NCBI RefSeq assembly: GCF_004359215.1
Contig: NC_090620.1
Span: 939,370 to 1,003,369, forward strand
Reading direction: 5' to 3'
DNA from: Bremia lactucae
Lineage: Eukaryota > Oomycota > Peronosporomycetes > Peronosporales > Peronosporaceae
Length of the DNA: 64,000 bases
A program made the position numbers and the translations under genes. Below are positions 11,722 to 20,472 of the stretch, one piece after another (positions within the stretch are counted from its first letter, which is position 1; each line of letters begins with the position of its first letter). The notes beneath the pieces were generated by a model, which was not told where the DNA came from, did not search any database, and worked only from the letters and a program-made list of their open reading frames with translations.

Positions 11722-11940
11722 TCACTTCCCCAATGGCTTTGTTGCAAATAATGAGGTTAAACTCAGGCTGAACTTCGGCGTGACCTTCCACTCGAGCTGC
11801 TCTTTGATAGTGTCCAAGTTTAATCTGTGCTGTGCCAATAATTCGCCTAATTTGTTATCGTGCTTCATTTGTTTGTTCTGATAATCTGATACAATGCCAT
11901 CAAACATATTGCTATAGTTGTCAGAAATTGCTGTTCCCAC
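11722..11940 (-). pseudogene. Unrecognised coding fragment, coiled-coil like
   Basis: Minus-strand frame open upstream of the ATG (it reads SIALQTWTTSAVGTAISDNY into the ORF). It continues NMFDGIVSDYQNKQMKHDNK and LAQHRLNLDTIKEQLEWKV, giving a heptad-like helical stretch, then ends in SLFATKPLGK. Amino-acid usage looks like real protein, but I do not recognise it. It may be the C-terminal end of a decayed gene or an unknown element. The hairpin repeat starts 50 bp upstream. Confidence 0.3.
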
Positions 11941-11991
11941 AGCAGATGTTGTCCATGTCTGAAGCGCAATCGACCACTTGGTTTAACTGCT

Positions 11992-12100
11992 TTTACAATC
12001 GGAGGTGCCTCTTTCCATGCATAACTCATCATTATGATGAGTTATGCCTCCGATTTACAATCGGAGGTGCCTCTTTCCATGCATAACTCATCATTATGAT
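11992..12100. repeat. Tandem 62-bp unit with perfect hairpin
   Basis: TTTACAATCGGAGGTGCCTC occurs at 11992 and again at 12054; the copies are identical up to about 12100. The first unit contains GCATAACTCATCAT / ATGATGAGTTATGC (14-bp arms, 1-nt loop), and AATCGGAGG pairs with CCTCCGATT outside it, so the unit can fold on itself. Confidence 0.85.
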
Positions 12101-12728
12101 AGGCGTTTGCGCCCCAGATTCGAGTTACAGGTTACGTTAAACCAATACTAAGCCTATTCACAATTCCTTGAGCTCGCAATGATTAGCTATGCTCTCTTCA
12201 TTCGCGCGTCTTTTGCCAAATGCAATGCTTTCTTGCATTATTATCAAGCATAAATTACTGTTAATTGTTCAGTTCCTTGGTACTTTCGGTATCCCTTAAG
12301 TCGTTACAGCCGTTAATTTATGATAGCATCACGCGTCGCGCAATCTTTGACAGTTACGGCTCAATTTGCCACTCAGGTAAACCGCTCTCATCTCCATACA
12401 TTCGCCGATTTATTTCTAGTATTGCTCTAAAGTAAGTTGTTACTCGGACTCCTCCTTCGTGCCATTGGCGAGGCGAGTGGTCGCCCTCACTGCGGCAAGT
12501 ACGCTACCATTCAAAAGCGAACTAGCAATTAATTAACTGGACGGTGCGTACGAGTACGAGAAATGCAATCAATGAGCTGACATTTAAATTTTCTAGAATT
12601 GATTTGTTTTCTTGAAACGGTTGGCAACCTCTTATAATGATCACAATGTAATAAAAGGGGTTAGTTAATTTCGTCCTAGACAAATTACGACTGGGCAGTA
12701 GATAATAACGACAACTTAGTCTTAGCAT
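12101..12728. other. Non-coding stretch
   Basis: About 630 bp without a convincing ORF, repeat or RNA gene. Short reading frames here have no recognisable content. Confidence 0.5.
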
Positions 12729-13020
12729 TCTACTGTCACATCAACCGACCTCAGTGGCCGAGTGGTTAAGCACTGGAACTGGGACCGGGAGGTAAGTGGA
12801 TCGATACCCGCGGAGGGCGGTACGATGACACATCGCCGGAGATAGGCTAAAAAGCAGACGAGCAACCATCCAATTGATGGCCGCCCTGCCAACCCGCACC
12901 GAAGGTGTGTGATAGTTGGGTGGGAGGAGGCCCTGTAGCCGAAATTCCCCATAGTGTAATGAGGGGTGCGGGGTTCCAATAAGAGAACTTCGTCAAAATT
13001 GAATCTCTACTGTCACATCA
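12729..13020 (+). mobile_element. tRNA-derived SINE with 15-bp target site duplication
   Basis: The 15-mer TCTACTGTCACATCA flanks the element at 12729-12743 and 13006-13020. The insert is about 262 bp. Its head has an RNA polymerase III A box, TGGCCGAGTGG (12755-12765), in the tRNA-Ser-like context CAGTGGCCGAGTGGTTAAG, and a B box, GGATCGATACC (12798-12808). The body contains GATGGCCGCCCTGCC and ends in GTCAAAATTGAATC. There is no ORF. tRNA-related SINEs are known from Phytophthora infestans; whether this is one of those families cannot be judged here. The perfect duplication implies a fairly recent LINE-mediated insertion. Confidence 0.85.
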
Positions 13021-13080
13021 GTTGGCTCATTTGGCTCGTGGTAAATTTTGGTGCTTTTGCAATTATTTTGGTGGTACACA

Positions 13081-13332
13081 TTAATTGTTGGTACTTTGGG
13101 ATTCAGCCTCGTTCGGTTCAAACAGACCTTCTTCCAGTAGCCGATCCAGTTCAGCTCGCACCCGGGAGAAATCGATTATATCATATTGATCGTCTACTTC
13201 ATTTTCAATTGGTACAATGTCATCCTGAGCCACAAGAAGCGGAGAATTAGGAGGCGGGGACGGATATGCGATCGCTAATACATTGGGTATTTCAGATTTC
13301 GCGGAAGGTCTCGATAAAGCGTAGGCCAGCAT
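13081..13332 (-). CDS. Hypothetical acidic small protein or terminal exon
   Basis: 83 codons from ATG. The sequence is rich in Pro/Ser at the start (AYPSPPPNSPLL) and acidic afterwards (ENEVDDQYDIIDFSRVRAE, LDRLLEEGLFEPNE). Upstream on the same strand another frame reads DQDYAVQVNFADDYAGLRF, so this may be one piece of a decayed or spliced gene. I do not recognise the family. No domain, signal or membrane segment is visible. Confidence 0.3.
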   Translation of the reverse strand: MLAYALSRPSAKSEIPNVLAIAYPSPPPNSPLLVAQDDIVPIENEVDDQYDIIDFSRVRAELDRLLEEGLFEPNEAESQSTNN

Positions 13333-13718
13333 AATCGTCGGCGAAATTTACTTGAACAGCGTAGTCTTGATCCCTACAAAAGTGGAATTGTAGTGATAGT
13401 TGTCGTGCAGGGAACATATTCCTTGTCAATATCTTTCAATCAAATGTGGAAAAGCGCTTATTGTTGTTTTGAAAAGCGATCTTGTTCTCACACTCAAGGC
13501 TTGACCCGCCTTAATTGAATGTTAAAAAAGCGAAGGTTTAGAACAAAATCTCTTTGAATGTTGAGGCATAAATTGCTAGACGGGGCTCGCTCAAGTCAAA
13601 ATTGGGCTTATCTTATTCAAAATGTCATCACGCACATCTGTCATAAACTTGCTGAGAGGTCGATCTAATTGAAGTAGCGTCTGTATTTTTATTTATAAAG
13701 CTGTCCTAGCTGACAATA
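13333..13718. other. Non-coding stretch
   Basis: Nothing supportable besides the short NFADDYAGLRF frame near its left end (about 13320-13370, minus strand), described with the neighbouring ORF. Confidence 0.4.
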
Positions 13719-14170
13719 TGTAATGGGGCACACATCGGTAGGTGAACCGTTGTTGTGGTACATTGACTTGATGGGTAAAAAAACCTTTTGTTCTCGGCCA
13801 AAATCTGTTTTAAATTAGATAAGGTAAAGTTATAGATTTAAAGGAATAGTAACTAAAATTAAGTTTCCCATTTGATCTTAAAGCGTTTAGTGCCTTCCTT
13901 AAGGCAAGGTGTATACTCTCGGGCACTAGTTGCCACTTGGTTCTACGAACCCCTGAATCCCTTGAACTAGGATTCACTAAACTTTAATATCTTGTACGAC
14001 TCATTGAGTTGCCAAACCTATTATTTCTATTTCACTCGTAGTCAATCTGCGCCTGTGTCTTTATAAGACTAAGCCTTTGAGGTATAATGGAAACGTTTCC
14101 AGAGCTTTCAGAGGCGAAACGAGCAGCTTTTGAGAAGCTCAAAACATTGTTTGGGCTAGAATACATTGTG
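13719..14170 (+). mobile_element. Family C gypsy remnant C3: LTR and gag start
   Basis: Starts with TGTAATGGGGCACACATCGG like the other family C LTRs and follows them to about 14030. A deletion removes the LTR end and primer site, joining directly to the leader CACTCGTAGTCAATCTGCGC. Gag begins at about 14088 with METFPELSEAKRAAFEKLKT (compare [20 protein letters not shown] in C1) and breaks off at 14170, where a family B LTR piece begins. Confidence 0.75.
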
Positions 14171-14277
14171 TAACGGGGCACTACGACTCGTACTGCTTCA
14201 GTACAAGTCCACTTCGCACTGCTTCAGTACAAGTCCACTTCGCATGGCTTCAGTACAAGTCCACTTCGCACTGCTTC
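14171..14277 (+). repeat. LTR family B 5' fragment with 26-27 bp repeats
   Basis: TGTAACGGGGCACTACGACT at 14171 matches the LTR start at 47143. It contains three copies of GCTTCAGTACAAGTCCACTT starting at 14194, 14221 and 14247, where full B LTRs carry fewer. It is cut at 14278 by the C1 LTR. Confidence 0.75.
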
Positions 14278-14763
14278 TATAATGGGGCACACATCGGTTG
14301 GATAACCTTTGTTGTGGTACGTTTACTTTATGGGTAAAATACCTTTTTATCTAATTTTAAAATAGTTAGTTACTTAAGTCCCATTTATTATGGGTAACAA
14401 ATGTGTCGCCGCCAGATATAATTCTGGCGGCCAAAATCTATTGTAAATTAGCTAGGGTAGGGCTTTTAGATTAAAATAATTAGATGTAGTGCACTCCCCC
14501 TTTTCATCTTAAAGCGTTAACTGCCTTCCTAAGGCTTGCGCATTGATCTGTAAGAGATAGTAGCCTTTCTAAGGTATATCATCTTGGGCACTGGTTGCCA
14601 CTTGGTTCTACGAACCCCTGAATTCCTTGACCTAGGATCCCTTAAGCTTTAATAGCTTGCACGACTCTCTGAGTTGTTAAACCCAATTAGTTCAATAGAA
14701 CTAAGTGACTCTCTCAGTCTGAAAGTCTTCCTCTAACATTAGGAGCGAGGTAGCTCCGCTACA
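14278..14763 (+). repeat. LTR family C (5' LTR of C1)
   Basis: 486 bp from TATAATGGGGCACACATCGG to GGTAGCTCCGCTACA. Contains TTGCCACTTGGTTCTACGAA and AGGAGCGAGGTAGCTCCGCT, shared with the LTRs at 45240-45732 and 50126-50604. Confidence 0.9.
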
Positions 14764-14765
14764 CC

Positions 14766-14774
14766 TGGTAGCAC
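14766..14774 (+). promoter_or_regulatory. C1 primer binding site
   Basis: TGGTAGCAC two bases after the LTR end, consistent with initiator Met tRNA priming. Confidence 0.7.
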
Positions 14775-14823
14775 TCGTAGTCAATCTACGCCTGAGTCTT
14801 TACAAGACTAATTTCTCACGAAA

Positions 14824-15843
14824 ATGGAAGAGGTTCCAGAATTGTCAGAAGTGCAACGCGCCGCTTATGACAAGCTCAAAACCTTATTCGGGCTTGAGCA
14901 CGTGGTATTTATTATCTCCCAGGGACCAGAGGTCCTGCATGCAAGGCTTGAAGCCTTCATGCGGTATGAAGCCTTCCTGATCGGTCAGGTACAGGACCAT
15001 TTAGCGGCAACTATGCCAACCCGGTACATCTCTGTACCTGGCTCAGAGCCGAGGGCTCGCCCTTTGACTGTAAATGTGAAGACCTTTGAGATAAAAGAGG
15101 GAGAAAATCTCCTTTTTGGATTAAGCAGATGGAAATGTCCATTGAATCCGCCTTGTTCTTAACAGAGCGGCAAAAGGTGGCTATGACCATTTCCAAACTT
15201 GGAGGTAGAGCCATGGAGTGGGCACTATCGTGCAGCACGTCCATGAACGACGCTTTTCCCTCATGGGATTAGCTGAAACAGCAAATGACCAGCATGTTTG
15301 CACCGCCTGATCAGGCTTTTTGCATGCGAGCTAGGCTCCTAGCGACTCGACCGGGTAAACGAACCCTAGGGGACTTTGTCCAGGAGTTGAGAACTCTCAT
15401 TGCATCTATGCATCAAGACCCGGTGCAAGAAGCAATTGTAGCGACCATCTTTATGGGGGGGTCTCAATGAGGGCGTTGCCCGGACGGAATTGTTCCGATC
15501 TCATCCGGCTACGTTCGAAGAGGCAGTTGACATAGCGCTACGCGCCGAGTTTAACTTTAAGTCTGCTCGCGTTAGCACGCCTGTCTACCGAACAAGCTCT
15601 TTGAGCACATGGGTTCCGTCTAATAGAGCTAAACCTATGAATTTAAGCCTCGTTGAGGAAGGAGAAGAGGCTCTTCAAGCTGTGGAACAGCATAAGACCA
15701 TCCGTAGATGTTATATGTGCGGAAACACGAAACATTTACGCCCTGTCTGCCCTCTTCGAAATTCGCGTATAGCGCGGAAGAGCTCCAACTTTGACCTATA
15801 CCAGAGATCTGGTACGGTGCGGGAAACCGTCGATACCCAGTAG
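14824..15843 (+). pseudogene. C1 gag
   Basis: Begins [20 protein letters not shown]. The frame shifts near 15115 (the frame in use changes to one reading [20 protein letters not shown]), and a stop occurs in FPSW-D-stop near 15270. It continues with FAPPDQAFCMRARLLATRPG (15285 onward) and, after another shift near 15470, through 15843. The nucleocapsid has a CX2CX4HX4C knuckle, CYMCGNTKHLRPVC, at about 15710-15751. Gag packages the element RNA; this copy cannot make a full product. Confidence 0.85.
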
Positions 15844-15950
15844 GTGCGGGGCCCTACTGGGGAAGACCTAGGCTCTGTTGAACCTCCAGGAGGTGAAAAT
15901 TAACTGAACCTAGCCCGAATTATCTCGATGCTCAATGGCACGGGGCGGTA

Positions 15951-16950
15951 GTGCAAGCCTGGCTTGCTAGTCGCTCAAGCGACTGTAAAGGCTTTGATAA
16001 GCCGTGGTCAATTTTAATTGACTCAGGAGCGTCTTGCAATTATGCTCGACGCCTTTCCCTTGAAGGAAGTCAACAATACGTTGAGGCGCTTAGAGCGCAT
16101 GAAGGTGATACAATCACTGTTCGCTTAGCGACTGGGACTCGTGTCACTGTTCCCAAAGTTCCATTGAACTTAGGTATAAAGTTTCTGGACTTTGACAGTA
16201 TGGAACGCTGTCTCGTCCTTGATTTGAATCCGAGATATGATCTCATCCTTGGTATGTCCTGGTTAGAATACCATGAGCCATGAATCGATTGGAGGTCCAA
16301 GACCTTAGGCGCCACGCGCAATGTTCCTAGCAAAGTTTTGGAGAATCATGAACCCACCTTTGCTAGGCAGCAAAAGCGCTATTGGCGCGGATCATTGAAT
16401 GAGTATGTCAGTGTTTTAGGCATTGGCATGTCTGAGTTTATAAACTGTAATCTTAAAAACATTGATTCTGAGCCCGACTCAGCAGAAATAAGTGGAACGG
16501 CACGTACTCCGTCGAGTGACACTCGTTATAATAACGATTCACTAAATGCTGAAAGCATTGTTGGCCTAAGGCCAAATCATCAAGGGTGCAATATCCCTGA
16601 GATACGTGGAGTGGCACGTCTAGTCCACCGAGTATGGTCGGCCGAGGTGGCATCATACTGAGGGTCAGTAATGAAACTGTTGGCGGTTCGGCAGGACCTC
16701 AAGGGTGCAATATCCCTGAGATACGTGGAGTGGCACGTCTAAGTCCACCGAGTGTGGTCGGCCGAGGTGGCACCATACTGAGTGTCAATAGTGACACTAT
16801 TGGCGGTTCACCAGGGCATTTCGGGTCAAACCCTTTTAACGCTCGTGAAGTGACACGTAATCGGTCGCCGGACAAGGAAGTTGAGTTACCTAACTCCTCG
16901 TCGAATGTCAAATTAGACGCCATCTCTGGTATAGAACCAGTACATGCTTG
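15951..16950 (+). pseudogene. C1 protease and following linker
   Basis: Retropepsin-type aspartic protease with the active-site motif LIDSGASCN at about 16014-16040 and the C-terminal YDLILGMSWL. A TGG to TGA change after LEYHEP (about 16282) stops the frame, which is otherwise open through 16661. The linker then holds a 40-codon tandem repeat (16581-16818). Matches C4 46760-47142 nearly codon for codon. Confidence 0.85.
16581..16818 (+). repeat. 119/120-bp tandem repeat in C1 linker
   Basis: CAAGGGTGCAATATCCCTGA starts at 16581 and 16700. The units encode about 40 residues (GCNIPEIRGVARL, then VVGRGG, then an NSDTIGGS-like end). The first unit lacks one base relative to the second, which throws the frame. 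Confidence 0.85.
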
Positions 16951-17364
16951 AAAATTTGGGTACGTGGATGTCCCGGCCTCTAAGAGGCGTATTGTCTCTA
17001 CTCCGCGACAGGGAAGACGCGAAGCGATTATAACCTCACCAAGTGATACGATTGAGCAAGTACATACGCTTGTATATGGTGTAACCGGTAACATTGAGGG
17101 GGAAGTTAGCCTTGCGGCAATCCTTTCCTTACATGCTCTTTTAGAGCTAGACGAAATGTCTATTGATGAGTGCGGTGGAGCTTTAAAAGCTGGTGACTTT
17201 TTCTGAAATGGTGGTCATTCGACCTATGGCTGAGTAAAATTCATCGTCACTTCTAGACGAAGCTGTCCTAGATGACACAAAAGCTGCACTTAGTGCGCGA
17301 AATAGGTCATCGATCCTTAAAGTTCCTACGGACCCCTTTTATTCCTTGATTAAGGAATTCCAAG

Positions 17365-17935
17365 ATGTGGTATGTAATAACCCACCATCTGTTCTTTTTG
17401 CCTCCGGATAGAGATGTTCGTCATGAAATTGACTTGGTTCAGGGAATCAAATACTGTGTCACAAGACAATGGCCTTTACCAAACGAGCAGTGTGACGTCA
17501 TTGACGATTTCTTCCGTGCTCAAGCACGAGGCTGGAATGATACGACAGAGCAAATCTCCTCATTCGACACCGACATTTTGTGTCAAAAAGCCAAATGGTA
17601 AATGACGCATTGTACATGCTTATAATAAGCTTAATGCTATCACTATACCAGCACGAAAACCCCATTCCTAGAAAGGATGTTCTTCAGAATAATATGGTCG
17701 GTTGTACAATGTGCAGTGCATTGGACTTAGTCGATGGTTACTACCAATTGCTCATGCGAGCTAGTGATATCCCGCTTACAGCGGTTAGTACCCCAGCGGC
17801 ATGTTATTGGAGTGGCTGGTTATGCCACAAGGGCTTTCCAACGCCCGGCAACATTTAATCGTCTAGCGACGCAACTGTTTCGCCCTCATCGAGGTTATTC
17901 ACAGACTTATTTCGATGATATTTTTGGGCCGGTCG
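17365..17935 (+). pseudogene. C1 reverse transcriptase fragment
   Basis: Frames broken by small indels give PPDRDVRHEIDLVQGIKYCV, TRQWPLPNEQ, a DGYYQLLMRASDIPLTAVST-like stretch, then RPATFNRLATQLFRPHRGYS and the catalytic YFDDIFG. The RT thumb, RNase H and the integrase start are missing. Confidence 0.85.
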
Positions 17936-18100
17936 AATATGGAAAACCATTTAGACCATTTGCGAGCAGTGCTCGAGTGCATGCGCACAAACAAATTGTA
18001 CATCTCTATAGATGGGTGGCCAACTATATTCGCTCTTGCGAACAGTGTCAGCGCATTAAGCCTGCACCGTCCAGCAGTGCGCCACTGAAGCCGACCTACA
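17936..18100 (+). pseudogene. C1 integrase zinc-domain scrap
   Basis: Directly after YFDDIFG the frame reads VHLYRWVANYIRSCEQCQRI then KPAPSSSAPLKP, the CX2C end of the integrase zinc domain. At least 1 kb of pol is therefore deleted between 17935 and about 17990. Confidence 0.8.
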
Positions 18101-18109
18101 CCGATTTCA

Positions 18110-18322
18110 ATAAAGTAAAAGGCCAAGGTCCCATTTTAATAATTTATGGAGGTGATAATTTTAATTTAATTAACAATGAAATTATTTTAAAAAATTAAAA
18201 TGTTGTCAGCTCGTGTTGTGAAACGTTTGAATAAATCCTTTAACGAGCGCAACCCTTACGCGTTAGCTGTTGTGTCTAAAAACTCTGATAAATTAATAAC
18301 AATAGTTTCTGTAAAAGTTAAA
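18110..18322 (+). pseudogene. Nuclear copy of mitochondrial SSU rRNA fragment (NUMT)
   Basis: TGTTGTCAGCTCGTGTTGTG (18201-18220) and AACGAGCGCAACCC (18242-18255) are the universally conserved 16S-type rRNA blocks that follow one another in helices 34-36 of every small-subunit rRNA. The spacing between them, the AT-rich flanks and the T in TGTTGTCAGC point to a mitochondrial, not bacterial, gene. Only about 200 bp is present, joined to gypsy C1 on the left and a family A LTR end on the right, so it is an insertion and not a working gene. Outer boundaries are approximate. Confidence 0.75.
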
Positions 18323-18377
18323 TCAGTGTAAGGTTAACTTGTGCTGAACAGTACTAGTAAAAGGTGTCCCGTTACAC
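18323..18377 (+). repeat. LTR family A 3' terminal fragment
   Basis: Reads TCAGTGTAAGGTTAACTTG through GAACAGTACTAGTAAAAGGT to GTCCCGTTACA, the family A LTR end (compare 31770-31821). Confidence 0.75.
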
Positions 18378-18397
18378 TAAGAGCGGAAGCAGCTGGC

Positions 18398-18608
18398 TCA
18401 CGACAAATCTCGCAGCAATTTTGATGCATCGAGCCGGTCCACGATCTGTAGTGCTTCGCGGTATAGCGCGCGCTGCCACCGCATCTGCACACCAGGTATG
18501 ACGTGCCAGTGCATGAATTTGATATGACGCCGCACAAAGTCGTCGTCGTTCGGCCATTGACGAAAGTCACTGAGTGATCGAAGTACGAAGACATGTGATA
18601 TATGCAGT
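18398..18608 (-). pseudogene. Unrecognised coding fragment
   Basis: A minus-strand frame of about 69 codons without a start reads SDFRQWPNDDDFVRRHIKFM, then HWHVIPGVQMRWQRALYREA, then VDRLDASKLLRDLS-stop. Composition and periodic hydrophobics look like real protein. Adjacent frames (18608-18847) suggest more coding upstream with frameshifts. I cannot assign a family; it could be part of the LINE remnant to its right or of a separate gene. Confidence 0.3.
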
Positions 18609-19457
18609 CAAAATCGAGTTGTAGCTTGGGTACCACGCCGAGACACCTGCGCAGCACTTTTTTCGTTGTCGACCGCTTGCTCATTTAGAAGTGAGCTCAG
18701 TGTCCACGTGGCCCGAGTGGTTGAGAGAGACCATAGGCTGCTCATTCGTCCAACCACAAGTCGTGATCTCCCATTAATTCTCGTTCCAACACGTTCATGT
18801 TGCACGCCACCAGAATGTTGTTCGTCTTCACTCGAGTAGCTCGCCATGTCGAAGCGGGGAGGTTGTGAAAAACGCTAGCGCGTGACGTCTGTCGAGACGA
18901 AGTAGCACAGACGTGAGAAGCTCGGTGCTTGCTGACGTCCAGTTGCGCTCGCCCGTGACAATTGCCGCTTGAATATATTGCAACAGCACGTGAGTCGTTG
19001 TCGCTTAAACTGTATCAAGGCGCGGGATGATGAGGCCACCGACGGTGCGTCGTTGGTACAAAACCTCGACTGGGATCAATTGCACGTTTCGTGCGTCTCG
19101 TACATATTTGACTCAGAACGAACCGGCCAAGCATGGACTGTGAGCGCTTCTTAATTGCCGATGGGGCCGTCACGTATTGTGCGAAATGTCACAGACGCAA
19201 GAGGACCATCGTCTGCGACAAGAACTCGGCCGCGAAGTGTACATACACGCCTGTACCACGCCTTGATACCGTCGAAAATTGTTGATCAAGAGACTTAACG
19301 ATTGTGTCTTTAGCAAGAGCCTTGCTAAACGGAATACCAACTTTCTTCACCGTGTCCTAGCGCATAAGCACTTGGAGACCAGGAAAAATCGGCAATCGGC
19401 GTTGTGGTCAGCGCCATCAGTTCCGACTTCGACAATTTTTGTTTTGATCCAGATCAT
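18609..19457. other. Decayed sequence, no assignable gene
   Basis: GC-richer than its left neighbour, with several short overlapping frames on both strands and no recognisable domain. It probably belongs with the LINE remnant at 19458-19930. Confidence 0.35.
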
Positions 19458-19930
19458 TTAGAGTATTCGTCTACGATCTCGAGTGGTGCCTGTAGACGAC
19501 CGACATAGCTCGCAAACAGCGTCGATTCGTCCGCGGAGAAACGTACTCGTTGCTGTGTGATCGGTGAGCATACATTCGCCGTGCTCTTCATGTGCAAGCA
19601 GCAGGTTAACGAGCGGCTCGATCGTCAGCACAAACAGCAGCGCCGAGATTGGGTCTCCTTGTTTGACGACGCGCGTTAGGAGTAGTGCCGGCTTAGTGCT
19701 TCCGTTTAGTTTAGTAAAGGTGCGTGCGGCCTTGTGCACATCAGCTTGATCCATTTGATGAGTCCGCGCCCAAAGACCATGCGAGCGAGCAGTCTAAGCA
19801 TGTAGGTCCAATTCACGCGGTCGAAGGCATCTTGGAAGTCAAGGGTACAATGCGTACGTTTCTTCTTCACGACTTGTGACGAGGTCTAGCAAGTCGGCAA
19901 CGAAGCGTAAACGATCGACCTTTCACGAAC
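19458..19930 (-). pseudogene. LINE reverse transcriptase fragment
   Basis: Minus strand: FQDAFDRVNWTYMLRLLARM (about 19800-19855) is the non-LTR RT motif with the first catalytic aspartate. After a frameshift comes RVVKQGDPISALLFVLTIEP (about 19600-19660), the RQGDPLSPLLF-type motif. It is truncated on both sides, and the YADD box is not recognisable (TDHTAT in its place). Distinct from the LINE at 58769-64000. Confidence 0.8.
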
Positions 19931-20472
19931 TACTTCTGATGAAGATTAATCAAGCCGAGTATCATACCTTGTAGTTGGTGAGTCCTATACTGTTTTACCA
20001 ACTGAACTAGACAATGAACGAATCGGTAGTGACTAACATTAATCGGAACAGTATCACGAAATGCTTTGGGTGTGGCAGAATAGTAAGAAATTGCCTGCCG
20101 CACGCATTGTACGCATGCACTCACGCATAATAAGTCATGCCCAAAAAAATGAGAGCTCCTTAGCTGAATGATAAGAAAAAGAATAATTCATCACGCGGCA
20201 GAATACAATCACTCAGTATGAATTTGCGAGCGCTGGAGTCGAATTTAAATGGCTTTTGATTGTCTTTAGGCCAAGGAACTTTTCTAGTCGTTGATGCGTG
20301 TACCAAGGAATTAAAACATTACCCACAACTTCGCAATGAGGTACTGAAGAAAGCACACGCGGTATTCCGACCTTTAAAATGTTCGCATCAGCCCAATGAT
20401 GTCTCTGAATTATCATAGCGCTCACTGCACACATCTTCAAAAGTAAATATGTCCTTGTATTGTATCCTTCCT
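19931..20472. other. Non-coding stretch downstream of the WW/ZC2HC gene
   Basis: About 540 bp with no supportable feature. The part nearest 20472 probably includes the 3' UTR of the minus-strand gene. Confidence 0.5.

Larger units (their letters stand above)
14278..18100 (+). mobile_element. Family C gypsy element C1, internally deleted
   Basis: 5' LTR, primer site, gag, protease and part of RT, then a deletion joining RT to the integrase zinc domain. It breaks off at the mitochondrial rRNA fragment. No 3' LTR is present. Close relative of C4 (45240-50604). Confidence 0.85.

Noticed and set aside
18110..18322. Bacterial contamination or a working 16S gene
   Set aside because: Only about 200 bp, AT-rich, and joined on both sides to gypsy and LTR sequence typical of the window.
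18703..18795. tRNA-like box GTGGCCCGAGTGGTTGAGA
   Set aside because: No cloverleaf can be drawn and the downstream GTTCCAACA is a poor B box; no target duplication as for the SINE.
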